Source: Clostridia bacterium (GTDB taxonomy: Bacteria; Bacillota; Clostridia; Oscillospirales; CAG-272). From it: a stretch of 38,063 nt of DNA. Numbering within the stretch: position 1 is the first letter of the stretch; every line of letters starts with the position of its first letter. The stretch is from assembly GCA_017407835.1 (NCBI GenBank), contig JAFQVV010000036.1, positions 1 through 38,063 on the forward strand, written 5' to 3'. Below the pieces are notes generated by a model that was not told the origin of the DNA, did no database searches, and saw only the letters and a list, made by a program, of their open reading frames with translations. The position numbers and the translations under genes were made by a program. Below, one piece after another: positions 1 through 8,016 of the stretch.

Positions 1-435
1 ACCGGCAAGGAACAGCACATTACCATTACTTCTTCCACCAATATGTCCCAGGAGGACATCGACCGCGCCGTGAAGGACGCCGAGAAGTTCGCCGATGAGG
101 ACCGCCGTCAGAAAGAAGCTGTGGACACCAAGAACCACGCCGAGTCGCTGATCTTCCAGAGCGAGAAGGCACTGGGCGAGCTGGGAGACAAGGTGACGGC
201 TGATGAGAAGGCAAGCGTTGAGAGCGCAATCGCCAAGCTCAAGGAAACGGTGAAGACCGATGATACTGCCGCCATCAAGGCAGACACCGAGGCACTGGAG
301 AAGGCATTCTACGCTCTCTCCGAGAAGCTCTATGCTCAGTCGGGCGCGGCTCAGCAGGGTGCTGATCCCAACGCCGGTCAGGGCGGCGACGGCACTTACT
401 ACAACGCCGATTACGAAGATAAGACCGATAAATAA
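1..435 (+). CDS. dnaK: Chaperone DnaK (Hsp70), C-terminal fragment
   Basis: The gene enters from the left edge; 144 codons and the TAA stop are visible and the 5' part lies outside. The visible protein begins in the substrate-binding domain (GKEQHITITSS) and runs through the alpha-helical lid (SQEDIDRAVKDAEKFADED, then charged helices) to a Gly/Asp-rich tail (ADPNAGQGGDGTYYNADYED), all typical of bacterial DnaK. Hsp70 DnaK is an ATP-dependent cytosolic chaperone that works with DnaJ and GrpE. dnaJ follows on the same strand after about 260 bp of palindromic sequence, the usual order of the hrcA-grpE-dnaK-dnaJ cluster. The ATPase domain cannot be inspected. Identification is secure from the lid and tail and from the neighbour. 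Confidence 0.95.
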   Translation, partial: TGKEQHITITSSTNMSQEDIDRAVKDAEKFADEDRRQKEAVDTKNHAESLIFQSEKALGELGDKVTADEKASVESAIAKLKETVKTDDTAAIKADTEALEKAFYALSEKLYAQSGAAQQGADPNAGQGGDGTYYNADYEDKTDK

Positions 436-443
436 GGGTAAAC

Positions 444-475
444 GTGGGGGCGCGTTTTGTAAAAAGCGCCCCCAC
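444..475. terminator. GC-rich hairpin after dnaK
   Basis: Perfect 10-bp inverted repeat GTGGGGGCGC (444-453) / GCGCCCCCAC (466-475) with a 12-base loop, starting 9 bases after the dnaK stop. There is no clear T-run behind it, so it is a weak candidate terminator or a 3'-end stabilising/processing hairpin that could lower dnaJ expression relative to dnaK. Confidence 0.5.
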
Positions 476-476
476 A

Positions 477-660
477 CCCCCGCAAAAACTTCCAAACACG
501 CTTTTGATTTTTGCTGTATTTCAACCAAGAGCGCGGGTGGAAGTTTTTGGGGGTTGTTAGGGGACTTCCGAGATTGCCGAGGGCAATCTCCCTGGGAACT
601 GCCTGTCGGGCAGTTCGGTTTTCCGAAAGTCCCCTGACCGGGGTTTGGGGCAGCGCCCCG
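477..660. repeat. Nested palindromic intergenic element between dnaK and dnaJ
   Basis: The whole spacer is built of inverted repeats. AAAAACTTCCA (484-494) pairs with TGGAAGTTTTT (538-548), extended by CCCCC/GGGGG (477-481 / 549-553). AGGGGACTT (559-567) pairs with AAGTCCCCT (627-635) and encloses two hairpins, GAGATTGCC/GGCAATCTC (570-578 / 582-590) and GAACTGCC/GGCAGTTC (596-603 / 609-616). It ends with a 20-mer (640-659, GGGGTTTGGGGCAGCGCCCC) that is repeated exactly at 23391-23410. I read it as a member of a dispersed, non-coding palindromic repeat family. No gene is seen in it. Confidence 0.75.
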
Positions 661-694
661 ATCCCCCCGACTATGTTACAGATTGGAGTCTCCC

Positions 695-1831
695 ATGGCA
701 GAAAAAAGAGATTATTATGAGGTACTGGGTCTGGAAAAGGGTGCGGACGAGGCCACCATCAAAAAAGCCTACCGCTCGCTGGCCAAAAAGTACCATCCCG
801 ATATGAACCCCGGTGACGCTGAGGCTGAGGCGAAGTTCAAAGAAGTCAACGAGGCCTACGACGTCCTCTCGGACAGCGACAAGCGCGCCAAGTATGACCA
901 GTACGGTCACGCTGCGTTTGATCCGTCCATGGGCGGCGGCGCGGGCTTTGGCGGCTTTGGCGATTTCGGCGACATCGGAGATATTTTCAGCAGCTTCTTC
1001 GGCGGCGCGTTTGGTGGCTCGTCGAGTGCTCGCCGCAATGGACCTGTGCGGGGCGAAGATATCGGCGTTCGCGTCACGGTCAGCTTTGAAGAAGCGGCGT
1101 TCGGTGTCAAAAAAGATATTTCCTACGCCCGCGTGCAGAAGTGTCCTGACTGCGGCGGAAGCGGTGCGGCGGCGGGGACCAGCCCCGAGACCTGCCGTGA
1201 CTGCGGCGGAACAGGTCAGCGCCGCGTAACCCAGCGTATGGGCGGCATGGCTTTCCAGTCCACTGTGACTTGTGAAAAATGTAAGGGCACGGGTAAGATC
1301 ATCAAGGATCCCTGCGGCAACTGCAGCGGAAAGGGATATATCCGCATTACCCGCAAGCTCAGTGTGTCGATCCCGGCGGGTATCGATGACGGGGAGCGCG
1401 TTGCACTGCGTGGTGAGGGCAACGACGGCAGAAACGGTGGCTCGGCGGGCGATCTCGTTCTGATTATCAATGTGCGTCCGCACGCCTTCTTTGAGCGCGA
1501 TGGCTACAATATTTATTGTGAGCTGCCCATCACCATCGCCGATGCAACACTGGGGGCGGAGATTGACGTGCCCACGCTTGAGGGAACGCAGAAATATACC
1601 ATTCCCGAAGGCACACAGCCCGGAACCGCTTTCACGTTGCGCGGAAAGGGAATTCCGTATGTAAATTCCTCCCGCCGCGGCGATCTGATCTTTACCGTCA
1701 ATGTTGAGGTGCCCAAAAATCTCAATGAAAAGCAAAAGGATGCTATGCGCGCCTTCGCCGATGCCTGCGGTGAGAAAAATTATCAGAAGAAAAACGGCTT
1801 CCGCTCGAAATTCTTCGGCCGTGACAAATAA
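695..1831 (+). CDS. dnaJ: Chaperone protein DnaJ (Hsp40)
   Basis: Complete type I DnaJ of 378 residues, the co-chaperone that delivers unfolded substrates to DnaK and stimulates its ATPase. Visible domains in order: J domain (residues 1-70) with the HPD motif at 34-36; Gly/Phe-rich linker (about 79-108); zinc-binding domain with four CxxCxGxG repeats (Cys 150/153, 167/170, 193/196, 207/210); then the C-terminal substrate-binding and dimerisation region. I chose the ATG at 695 ([12 protein letters not shown]) because GGAG at 685-688 sits 6 bases upstream; an in-frame TTG at 683 would add four residues ahead of the conserved start. prmA begins 11 bases after the stop, so the two are probably co-transcribed. 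Confidence 0.97.
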   Translation: MAEKRDYYEVLGLEKGADEATIKKAYRSLAKKYHPDMNPGDAEAEAKFKEVNEAYDVLSDSDKRAKYDQYGHAAFDPSMGGGAGFGGFGDFGDIGDIFSSFFGGAFGGSSSARRNGPVRGEDIGVRVTVSFEEAAFGVKKDISYARVQKCPDCGGSGAAAGTSPETCRDCGGTGQRRVTQRMGGMAFQSTVTCEKCKGTGKIIKDPCGNCSGKGYIRITRKLSVSIPAGIDDGERVALRGEGNDGRNGGSAGDLVLIINVRPHAFFERDGYNIYCELPITIADATLGAEIDVPTLEGTQKYTIPEGTQPGTAFTLRGKGIPYVNSSRRGDLIFTVNVEVPKNLNEKQKDAMRAFADACGEKNYQKKNGFRSKFFGRDK

Positions 1832-1842
1832 GGAGTATGACA

Positions 1843-2766
1843 ATGAATCAAGAATGGACGCAACTCAAGGCGACAGTGCCTACCTCGCAGCTGGATACCG
1901 CCTGTGCCGTCATGAGCGTGATCAATGCTCAGCTGATGATTGAGGATTACAGCGATTTTTCGCTCAACGGCATGTACGGTGAGCTGGTGGATGAGCAGAT
2001 TCTGGAAGCCGATCGCGATCATGCGGCGGTTTCGGTCTATCTGCCTGCCGACGGTGGTGTTGCCGATGCCATGGCTTTCCTGCGTGAGCGATTTGCCGCC
2101 GAGGGGGTGGATGCGCAGATAGAGCTTGTCGGCGTCAGAGAAGACGATTGGGCCGAGGCATGGAAGCAGTACTACAAACCCATCCACATCGGTGAGCGAT
2201 TGGTGATTGTCCCCCAGTGGGAGAAGTACGATGCTGCCGAGGATGATGTAATCATCCGCATGGATCCCGGTATGGCTTTCGGCACAGGTACCCACGAAAC
2301 AACCCGCCTTGTACTCGGCTTGCTTGAGCGCTATACCGAGCCCGGCGTGAAAATGCTGGACGTGGGCTGCGGCACGGCGATTCTTGCCATTTGTGCCGCC
2401 AAGCTGGGGGCTTCTTCCTGCGCGGCGTATGATATTGATCCCGTCGCTGTTAAGGTGGCGAGAGAAAATGTTGGGGACAATGCCTGTAGTGATCTGGTCA
2501 GTGTTGATCAGTCAGATCTGCTGCGCTCGGTGCCGGAGGGGGAGAAGTTCGGCTTGGTTGCCGCCAATATCGTGGCAGATATTATCCTGCGCATGGCGCC
2601 CGATATCGGGCAGTACATGGAAAAGGGCGGTGTCCTGTTGGCGTCGGGCATCATTGAGCCGCGCGCCGCTGAGGTGGAGATTGAGCTCTGCGCCCGCGGC
2701 TTCAGCGTGATCGAGCGCGCGGCCGAGAACGACTGGTGCGCCCTTGCCCTGCGCTGGGACGGCTGA
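1843..2766 (+). CDS. prmA: Ribosomal protein L11 methyltransferase PrmA
   Basis: A 307-residue SAM-dependent methyltransferase that methylates ribosomal protein L11 in the cytoplasm. The N-terminal third is the L11-recognition region. The catalytic domain follows, with the PrmA signature GMAFGTGTHETTRL at residues 143-156, SAM-binding motif I (LDVGCGTAIL, about 172-181), and AANIVADIIL for the later catalytic motif. AGGAG at 1831-1835 is 7 bases before the ATG at 1843, which favours this start over the in-frame ATG at 1837. The gene follows dnaJ closely, a common Firmicute arrangement. A strong terminator follows. Confidence 0.95.
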   Translation: MNQEWTQLKATVPTSQLDTACAVMSVINAQLMIEDYSDFSLNGMYGELVDEQILEADRDHAAVSVYLPADGGVADAMAFLRERFAAEGVDAQIELVGVREDDWAEAWKQYYKPIHIGERLVIVPQWEKYDAAEDDVIIRMDPGMAFGTGTHETTRLVLGLLERYTEPGVKMLDVGCGTAILAICAAKLGASSCAAYDIDPVAVKVARENVGDNACSDLVSVDQSDLLRSVPEGEKFGLVAANIVADIILRMAPDIGQYMEKGGVLLASGIIEPRAAEVEIELCARGFSVIERAAENDWCALALRWDG

Positions 2767-2784
2767 TGTCGGTTTGGTATTTTG

Positions 2785-2817
2785 ACGGAGGTGCAAATTG
2801 CACCTCCGTTGCTTTTT
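2785..2817 (+). terminator. Rho-independent terminator after prmA
   Basis: ACGGAGGTGCAA (2785-2796) and TTGCACCTCCGT (2798-2809) form a perfect 12-bp inverted repeat around a single A (in practice the innermost pairs open), followed by TGCTTTTT. It closes the dnaK-dnaJ-prmA unit just before a new promoter. Confidence 0.88.
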
Positions 2818-2837
2818 GTGAATTTTTTGCATTTTGT

Positions 2838-2866
2838 TTGCTTTTTTTATCAAACTGTGCTATAAT
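2838..2866 (+). promoter_or_regulatory. Promoter of the AI-2E-family permease gene
   Basis: TTGCTT (2838-2843), 17-base spacer, TATAAT (2861-2866), in an AT-rich stretch directly after the prmA terminator and about 55 bases ahead of the TTG start at 2922. Confidence 0.75.
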
Positions 2867-2921
2867 CAAATTGAAAAAATGATAATCGTCCGATTTGTAT
2901 CATTTTTATGGAGGTGCTGTT

Positions 2922-4226
2922 TTGAAGCCTTACCGCGATCATTCTACCCGCCGCGCAATGCTATTGATTGCATTCGGCGTGCTTTTGTTTTTGCTTGTGC
3001 TCAATCTTGCCCAGGTGTGGGAATTTTTGCGCCGCTGCTATTTTGTGCTCAGCCCGCTTGTGCTTGGTCTTGCCATTGCCTTTGTTCTCAATGTGTTGAT
3101 GCGCAGCTTCGAGACGCGTGTTTTTGCCTTTATGGCCAAGAGCAACCGTCCCATCCTGCGCAGGCTTTGTCGTCCCGTGAGCTTGGTGGCGACTATCCTC
3201 TCGATTTTGATTGTTGTTGCCTTGATTCTTCGGGTTATTGTGCCCGGAATTGAGGATACTGTCAACAGTCTGCTGACGACGCTGCCGTCATTTGCCGAAC
3301 GCTGTTTGAAATGGATTACCGAAAAGCTGGTCGAGTATAATATTTCCGCCGAGCTGATTGCCGAGCTGCAGGTGGACTGGAACAATTTCTTCGGCGTGGT
3401 TTTTGATGCCCTCAAAAACGGGACAGGATCGGTTTTCGCTTTCGCCGCAGGGTTGACCACGTCTGTCTTCGGCGGATTGATCAACTTCTTTATCGGGTTG
3501 ATTCTTGCCATATATATTTTACTGCAGAAAGAAAAAATTGCTCGGTTTCTTGATCGTGCGCTGTCTGCTTTTTTGCCCGATGCCGTGACCGAAAAAATCG
3601 AGGAGATTGCACGTCTTTCCAATCAGACTTTCTCCAATTTTATTACAGGGCAGCTGCTTGAGGCGGTTATTCTCGGTGTGCTTTGCTTTATCGGTATGCT
3701 GATTTTCCGCTTCCCTTATGCGGGCGTGGTTTCGGTGCTGGTTGCCGTTTCTGCACTGATTCCCATCTTCGGTGCATGGATAGGCGGCGGCGTTTCCGCA
3801 TTCCTGATTTTGATGGTCAGCCCGATCAAGGCCCTTCTGTTTTTGATTTTCCTGTTGGTGCTGCAGCAGTTGGAGAACAATTTGATCTACCCCCGCGTGG
3901 TGGGAAAACAGGTGGGACTTCCTGCTATTTTGGTGATTGCCGCAGTACTCATCGGCGGTGAACTGGGCGGATTTGCAACCATTTTAATCAGCGTTCCGCT
4001 TTGCTCTGTGTTGTATACCCTCTTCCGCCAGCTTATTGAGTATCGTCTGGCAAAGAAAAAAGCAGGCAATACCGAACACTCGGAGTCGGTACCGGAACAG
4101 ACAACGGTGCTTGAAGATGGTGCTGCATCTTCACCGACGGAAGTGCCTGCAGCATCACCTGCTTCGGTGCAAGCAAATGTTTCCGGCGCCACGTCAGCAA
4201 AGCGATCTCGTCGGAAAAAGAAATAA
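2922..4226 (+). CDS. AI-2E family transporter (UPF0118-type permease)
   Basis: Polytopic membrane protein of 434 residues from a TTG start (GGAGG at 2910-2914, 7 bases upstream). The family holds 7-8 membrane segments; here a hydrophobic N-terminal pair, a soluble stretch (about 110-175), and a long C-terminal membrane block with the family-typical run ending near LENNLIYPRVVGKQVGLPAILV are visible. Members have been linked to autoinducer-2 or indole export and to Na+/H+ exchange; the substrate here cannot be told. The last 45 residues are a low-complexity Ala/Ser/Thr/Pro tail ending in a basic SKRSRRKKK-like cluster (actual ending SAKRSRRKKK), probably cytoplasmic. It has its own promoter and sits between prmA and rsmE, which are often adjacent in related genomes. 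Confidence 0.88.
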   Translation: MKPYRDHSTRRAMLLIAFGVLLFLLVLNLAQVWEFLRRCYFVLSPLVLGLAIAFVLNVLMRSFETRVFAFMAKSNRPILRRLCRPVSLVATILSILIVVALILRVIVPGIEDTVNSLLTTLPSFAERCLKWITEKLVEYNISAELIAELQVDWNNFFGVVFDALKNGTGSVFAFAAGLTTSVFGGLINFFIGLILAIYILLQKEKIARFLDRALSAFLPDAVTEKIEEIARLSNQTFSNFITGQLLEAVILGVLCFIGMLIFRFPYAGVVSVLVAVSALIPIFGAWIGGGVSAFLILMVSPIKALLFLIFLLVLQQLENNLIYPRVVGKQVGLPAILVIAAVLIGGELGGFATILISVPLCSVLYTLFRQLIEYRLAKKKAGNTEHSESVPEQTTVLEDGAASSPTEVPAASPASVQANVSGATSAKRSRRKKK

Positions 4227-4238
4227 AGCCGTTTGCAT

Positions 4239-4274
4239 ATGCGGCGAATTTTATGCTCCGCATGGTATATTTTT
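4239..4274 (+). terminator. Possible weak terminator after the AI-2E-family gene
   Basis: ATGCGG (4239-4244) pairs with CCGCAT (4258-4263) across a 13-base loop, followed by GGTATATTTTT. The stem is short and the loop large, so this is tentative. Confidence 0.4.
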
Positions 4275-4327
4275 CGCAATAATTGTGAAAAAAAACAAAT
4301 TTTTTGCGATTTTTATCAAAAAAAGCT

Positions 4328-4356
4328 TTGACAAATTGGGCAATCTGTAGTATAAT
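4328..4356 (+). promoter_or_regulatory. Consensus promoter of rsmE
   Basis: TTGACA (4328-4333), 17-base spacer, TATAAT (4351-4356): a perfect vegetative (SigA-type) promoter. Transcription should start near 4363, about 50 bases ahead of the rsmE ATG. Confidence 0.9.
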
Positions 4357-4415
4357 TAGGGGGAGTCGCGGGGCAAATGTCACAAATTGACCGCCGCGTT
4401 GCCAAAGGAGCATGT

Positions 4416-5225
4416 ATGCCGAGATTCTTTGTTCCGTCCGAACAGATTGTACGGATTGAGGACGGTTCTGCCGTAACAATAAATGTGACGGTGCGGGGAG
4501 AAGATGCTCACCACATTTCCCATTCTCTGCGTATGGCAGTGGGAGATGAAGTGATTATCTGCCCGCAGGACGGTCCGGATGCCGGTTTGCTTGAATATCG
4601 CTGCCGCATCAATCATTTTTGCACTGATGCGGTGACGGCACAGGCGGCACAAAATGATGTGTACCCATGCTGTACCGAACCGCCCTATTTCGCCCGCCTA
4701 TTTGTCGCGCTCTCGAAAGCCGATAAAATGGAGACTGTCGTGCAAAAGGCAGTTGAGTGCGGGGCAGGGGAGATCATTCCTTTTGTCAGTTCGCGCTGTA
4801 TTGCCCGCCCGGCAGAAGGTGAGCCCAAAAAACAGCAGCGTCGAGGCCGAATTGCGGCTGAGGCGGCAAAACAATGCGGACGAGGCATAATTCCCCGTGT
4901 CGCAATGCCCATTTCCTTTTCGGCAATGCTGAAAGAAGCAGCGCGTGCCGATCTTTCTCTCTTTTTTTATGAGGGAGAGGGAACGCTCCCGCTTCCGCGC
5001 TTGCTGAATTGCCTGTTGCCTCCACGCCCGGAGATCGCTCTGGTCATCGGCGCGGAAGGCGGATTTTCACCTGATGAGGTTGAGGAAGCCCGTGCGGCCG
5101 GCTTGAACCTTGCAGGACTCGGACCGCGTATTCTGCGCTGTGAAACAGCGCCTATTTATGCCCTGTCCGCTTTGTCTTATGCGTATGAACTGACCGATGC
5201 TCGGTCAGGCAACGCCGAAAACTAA
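4416..5225 (+). CDS. rsmE: 16S rRNA (uracil-1498-N3)-methyltransferase RsmE
   Basis: A 269-residue SPOUT-class methyltransferase that modifies U1498 of 16S rRNA. The N-terminal PUA-like domain carries the family pattern HHISHSLRMAVGDEV. The middle has ALSKADKMETVVQKAVECG followed by IIPFVSSRCIAR. The C-terminal SAM-binding knot is seen as IGAEGGFSPDEVEEA and LGPRILRCETAPIYALSAL. ATG 4416 is preceded by AGGAG (4406-4410) with 5-base spacing; the in-frame ATG at 4377 lacks a binding site and would add 13 atypical residues. Downstream genes may be read from the same strong promoter. Confidence 0.95.
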   Translation: MPRFFVPSEQIVRIEDGSAVTINVTVRGEDAHHISHSLRMAVGDEVIICPQDGPDAGLLEYRCRINHFCTDAVTAQAAQNDVYPCCTEPPYFARLFVALSKADKMETVVQKAVECGAGEIIPFVSSRCIARPAEGEPKKQQRRGRIAAEAAKQCGRGIIPRVAMPISFSAMLKEAARADLSLFFYEGEGTLPLPRLLNCLLPPRPEIALVIGAEGGFSPDEVEEARAAGLNLAGLGPRILRCETAPIYALSALSYAYELTDARSGNAEN

Positions 5226-5246
5226 CCAAGTATGGAGATGATTGTC

Positions 5247-5990
5247 TTGAGCAATGCAAAGAAAAAAGTGATTGTTGATCAGCGCAACAGAAAGAAGGAT
5301 GTTGTAAGCAACCGGATTTCGGTGTTCTTTATTGTCCTTCTTGTGGTGGTATTTGCTATCCTGTCGTTGAAGGGCAGCTATATTTCAACCGAATTGATGC
5401 TGTATAACTATGTGCGTCCGATTTTGGTTCCGCTGTTTGCGATTGCGACGCTCTGCGCCGGCGCACTGTGGATCTTCCGCCGCAAGCAGAAGGTGGATGA
5501 GAGCATGAATGTCTTTTCTGCTTCCTTGCTGACCTGCGTTTCGGCCGGTCTGCTTGCAGTTTGCCTGCTTTACCCCTATCTGAGCACAACTCGACTGATG
5601 ATCAGCCTGCTTTCGTGTGCGCTGCTCTTCTTTGTTTACTATTTGTATCCCCGTGGTTTCTTTACGTATTCACTCTGCACAGTCGTGGGGGCACTTGCAC
5701 TTTCTTTCCTGCACTTCGGCAGCAGCTTGCTGGGTGTCATCATTCCTGTCGTTCTGGTTGCCGCGGTTCTTTTGCTGTCTGTGATTATCCTTGTTGCCCC
5801 GAACTCTCGCATTGCAGGGCAGAGTTCTTCGGGTCAGATGGACCGCTATCCCCTGATCGTGACTGCCGCTTTGCTTTTGGCTGGCTTGATTGTCGGCTTT
5901 GTGATGCCTGCACTGATCTTCTATGCCGTGGTTTTGCTGGCAGGGTGGTTTATGGTGGTAGCTATCATCAACACCTTGCGCCTGATTTGA
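5247..5990 (+). CDS. Polytopic membrane protein of unknown function
   Basis: I do not recognise the family. From a TTG start at 5247 the protein has 247 residues: a basic cytoplasmic N-terminus (SNAKKKVIVDQRNRKKD) followed by about eight hydrophobic segments covering nearly the whole chain, the last two being close together at the C-terminus (PLIVTAALLLAGLIVGF, then YAVVLLAGWFMVVAIIN). TTG 5247 has GGAG (5234-5237) 9 bases upstream; the alternative ATG at 5232 would add five residues but has no clear ribosome binding site. It lies 21 bases after rsmE and ahead of a PucR-type regulator gene, so it may share the rsmE transcript. No catalytic motif is visible. Confidence 0.8.
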   Translation: MSNAKKKVIVDQRNRKKDVVSNRISVFFIVLLVVVFAILSLKGSYISTELMLYNYVRPILVPLFAIATLCAGALWIFRRKQKVDESMNVFSASLLTCVSAGLLAVCLLYPYLSTTRLMISLLSCALLFFVYYLYPRGFFTYSLCTVVGALALSFLHFGSSLLGVIIPVVLVAAVLLLSVIILVAPNSRIAGQSSSGQMDRYPLIVTAALLLAGLIVGFVMPALIFYAVVLLAGWFMVVAIINTLRLI

Positions 5991-6097
5991 TCGGTGAAAG
6001 ATCGAATCAACAGCAGTGTATCACCAAGCATTTTTGCAAAGATATAGGTAAGTATACAGAAATACTCGAAAACTGATAGAGAACGAGAGGGTCCTAT

Positions 6098-7183
6098 ATG
6101 TCGAACAGATTGTTTCAGGGTGTTATCCACCAAATGAAGGATGCGGTCGATCGTGTGATCGGCGTAATTGATGAAAACGGCGTGATTATTTCCTGCAGTG
6201 AGCTGGTCAAAATCGGCGAAATTAAGCAGGGCATCCGGGATGAACTGGCCTATACATCGGAGTCGCTTGCCATCGGCGGGTATACCTATCGCCCGTTGGG
6301 CATGTGCACCAAGATGGAGTATATCGTTTTTGTCGAAGGAGAGGACAAGCAGGCCGAGCGCACAGCCAAGCTGCTTGCGATCTCACTCGGCAATATCAAG
6401 AGCCTGTATGACGAAAAGTACGACAAGGGTTCCTTTATTAAGAATATCATTCTGGACAACATTCTGCCCAGCGATATTTATATCAAGTCCAAAGAACTGC
6501 ATTTCAACACAGAGGAAGTGCGCATTGTTTTCCTGGTCAAGTTCTATGGCAAGACCGATATGATGCCTTTCGAGATGCTGCAGAATATGTTCCCCGATAA
6601 GAGCAAGGATTATGTGATCAGCGTGGGTGAGCATGACATTGTTTTGGTGAAGGATATCAAGCCCAACACCGAGATGAAGGAAGTTGAGAAGATCGCTGTC
6701 AATATTGCCGATACGCTTAGCACCGAGTTCTATACCAAGGTTGCCATCGGTATTTCCACCATGGTGGACAATATCAAGGACCTCGCACGCGCATATAAAG
6801 AGGCGCAGGTTGCCATTGAGGTCGGTAAGGTGTTTGAGACCGAGAAGAATATCATCAGCTATGAAAATCTCGGCATCGGCCGTCTGATCTATCAGCTGCC
6901 TACCACCCTTTGTGAGATGTTCCTCTCCGAGGTTTTCAAGAAAGGCTCGCTTGAGTCGCTTGACCGTGAGACGCTGATGACGATCCAGGCTTTCTTTGAG
7001 AACAATCTTAATGTCTCCGAGACTTCCCGTAAGCTGTTTGTGCATCGCAACACGCTGGTTTATCGTCTGGAAAAGATCCGCAAGCTGACAGGGCTTGATC
7101 TGCGTGAGTTTGAACACGCGATTACCTTCAAAGTTGCACTGATGGTTAAGAAATATCTCAATTCCAAGCCGGTTAAGTTCTAA
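6098..7183 (+). CDS. PucR/CdaR-family transcriptional regulator
   Basis: A 361-residue DNA-binding regulator. The C-terminal helix-turn-helix (residues about 301-354: NNLNVSETSRKLFVHRNTLVYRLEKI and onward) is the HTH_30 domain of the PucR/CdaR family, whose members respond to purines, sugar diacids or similar ligands. The middle (about 110-270) fits the GGDEF-like region of this family, and the N-terminus (VIHQMKDAVDRVIGVIDENG) is a likely sensory domain. GAGAGG at 6085-6090 supports ATG 6098. No ligand gene lies nearby; the neighbours are a membrane protein and ftsEX, so the regulon cannot be guessed. A structured element begins 38 bases after the stop. Confidence 0.85.
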   Translation: MSNRLFQGVIHQMKDAVDRVIGVIDENGVIISCSELVKIGEIKQGIRDELAYTSESLAIGGYTYRPLGMCTKMEYIVFVEGEDKQAERTAKLLAISLGNIKSLYDEKYDKGSFIKNIILDNILPSDIYIKSKELHFNTEEVRIVFLVKFYGKTDMMPFEMLQNMFPDKSKDYVISVGEHDIVLVKDIKPNTEMKEVEKIAVNIADTLSTEFYTKVAIGISTMVDNIKDLARAYKEAQVAIEVGKVFETEKNIISYENLGIGRLIYQLPTTLCEMFLSEVFKKGSLESLDRETLMTIQAFFENNLNVSETSRKLFVHRNTLVYRLEKIRKLTGLDLREFEHAITFKVALMVKKYLNSKPVKF

Positions 7184-7221
7184 ATCCACAATTCAATAGC
7201 CCCAAGCAATTTGATACTTTC

Positions 7222-7309
7222 ATTTGTGAGGAACGCAGATGTGCGTTTCGGATGTCGGAGCTAACCGCAGTCGGACCAGCACAGGGCGATCCTCACAAAT
7301 TTTTGTGAG
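7222..7309 (+). promoter_or_regulatory. Structured element with alternative hairpins upstream of ftsE
   Basis: ATTTGTGAGGA (7222-7232) pairs perfectly with TCCTCACAAAT (7290-7300), closing a branched fold that includes an AACGCA/TGCGTT hairpin (7232-7237 / 7242-7247; the A at 7232 can belong to either stem). The same CTCACAAA (7292-7299) can instead pair with a second copy TTTGTGAG (7302-7309). Five Ts (7300-7304) follow the first stem. It may be a terminator for the PucR gene, an attenuator for ftsEX, or a small structured RNA. I could not match it to a riboswitch class I know. Confidence 0.6.
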
Positions 7310-7338
7310 TCATTCCAACGTAAAGGACTATAATTTCG

Positions 7339-8016
7339 ATGATTGAACTGCAAAATGTAAAAAAGGTATATCCGAATAAGACGGCAGCGCTCAATGGTGT
7401 GACGCTGCGCATTGACGATGGGGAGTTTGTCTTTGTCGTTGGCCATTCCGGTGCGGGAAAAACTACGCTGATGCGTCTTTTGCTGCGTGAGGAAAAGCCA
7501 ACCTCGGGAAAATTGATCATCAATGATTTTGATCTGACCAAGATGCCCAACTATAAGGTTGCGCATTACCGCCGTCAGTTGGGGGTTGTTTTTCAGGATT
7601 TCCGTCTTTTCCCCAATAAAACTGTCTATGAAAATGTTGCGTTTGCTATGCACGTTGTGGGTACTCCCGCGAGTAAGATTCGCAAGCGTGTTCCCGCAAT
7701 TTTGAATACGGTCGGCTTGGGCGACAAGCTGAATCGGTATCCCAATGAGCTGTCGGGCGGTGAACAGCAGCGGGTGGCGCTTGCGCGTGCCCTTGCCAAT
7801 AACCCCAAAATCATCATCGCCGATGAGCCGACGGGCAACATCGACCCTGAGATGAGCATTGAGATCATGAATCTTCTGCTCAAAATCAATCGCTTGGGTA
7901 AAACCGTGATTGTGGTCACCCACGAAAAGAGTTTGGTGGATTATTATCAGCAGCGTGTCGTGACCATCGAGCACGGCAAGGTCACAGAGGATAAGGTAGG
8001 AGGGATGTTTGAATGA
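7339..8016 (+). CDS. ftsE: Cell division ATP-binding protein FtsE
   Basis: A 225-residue ABC ATPase that pairs with FtsX at the membrane to control peptidoglycan hydrolysis at division or elongation. Walker [10 protein letters not shown] (35-43), Q-loop ([13 protein letters not shown], Gln86), ABC signature LSGGEQQR (138-145), Walker B IIIADEP (158-164) with the FtsE-typical TGNIDPEMS, and a switch histidine in VVTHEK are all present, so it should be an active ATPase. Its stop overlaps the ftsX start by 4 bases (ATGA), meaning translational coupling. The ribosome binding site (AAGGA, 7323-7327) is rather far (11 bases) from the ATG. Confidence 0.96.
   Translation: MIELQNVKKVYPNKTAALNGVTLRIDDGEFVFVVGHSGAGKTTLMRLLLREEKPTSGKLIINDFDLTKMPNYKVAHYRRQLGVVFQDFRLFPNKTVYENVAFAMHVVGTPASKIRKRVPAILNTVGLGDKLNRYPNELSGGEQQRVALARALANNPKIIIADEPTGNIDPEMSIEIMNLLLKINRLGKTVIVVTHEKSLVDYYQQRVVTIEHGKVTEDKVGGMFE

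Noticed and set aside
671..1843. Long open frame antisense to dnaJ (390 codons, minus strand)
   Set aside because: It mirrors dnaJ, whose domains are certain, has no family features and no ribosome binding site; it results from codon bias.
7222..7309. Structured element as SRP RNA, 6S RNA or a known riboswitch
   Set aside because: None of the conserved cores I know (GGAAGG SRP loop, SAM, TPP, c-di-GMP, ZTP and others) can be found.
7329..7334. TATAAT directly before the ftsE ATG
   Set aside because: Only 4 bases separate it from the ATG at 7339 and no -35 box is seen at the right distance; probably chance in the leader.
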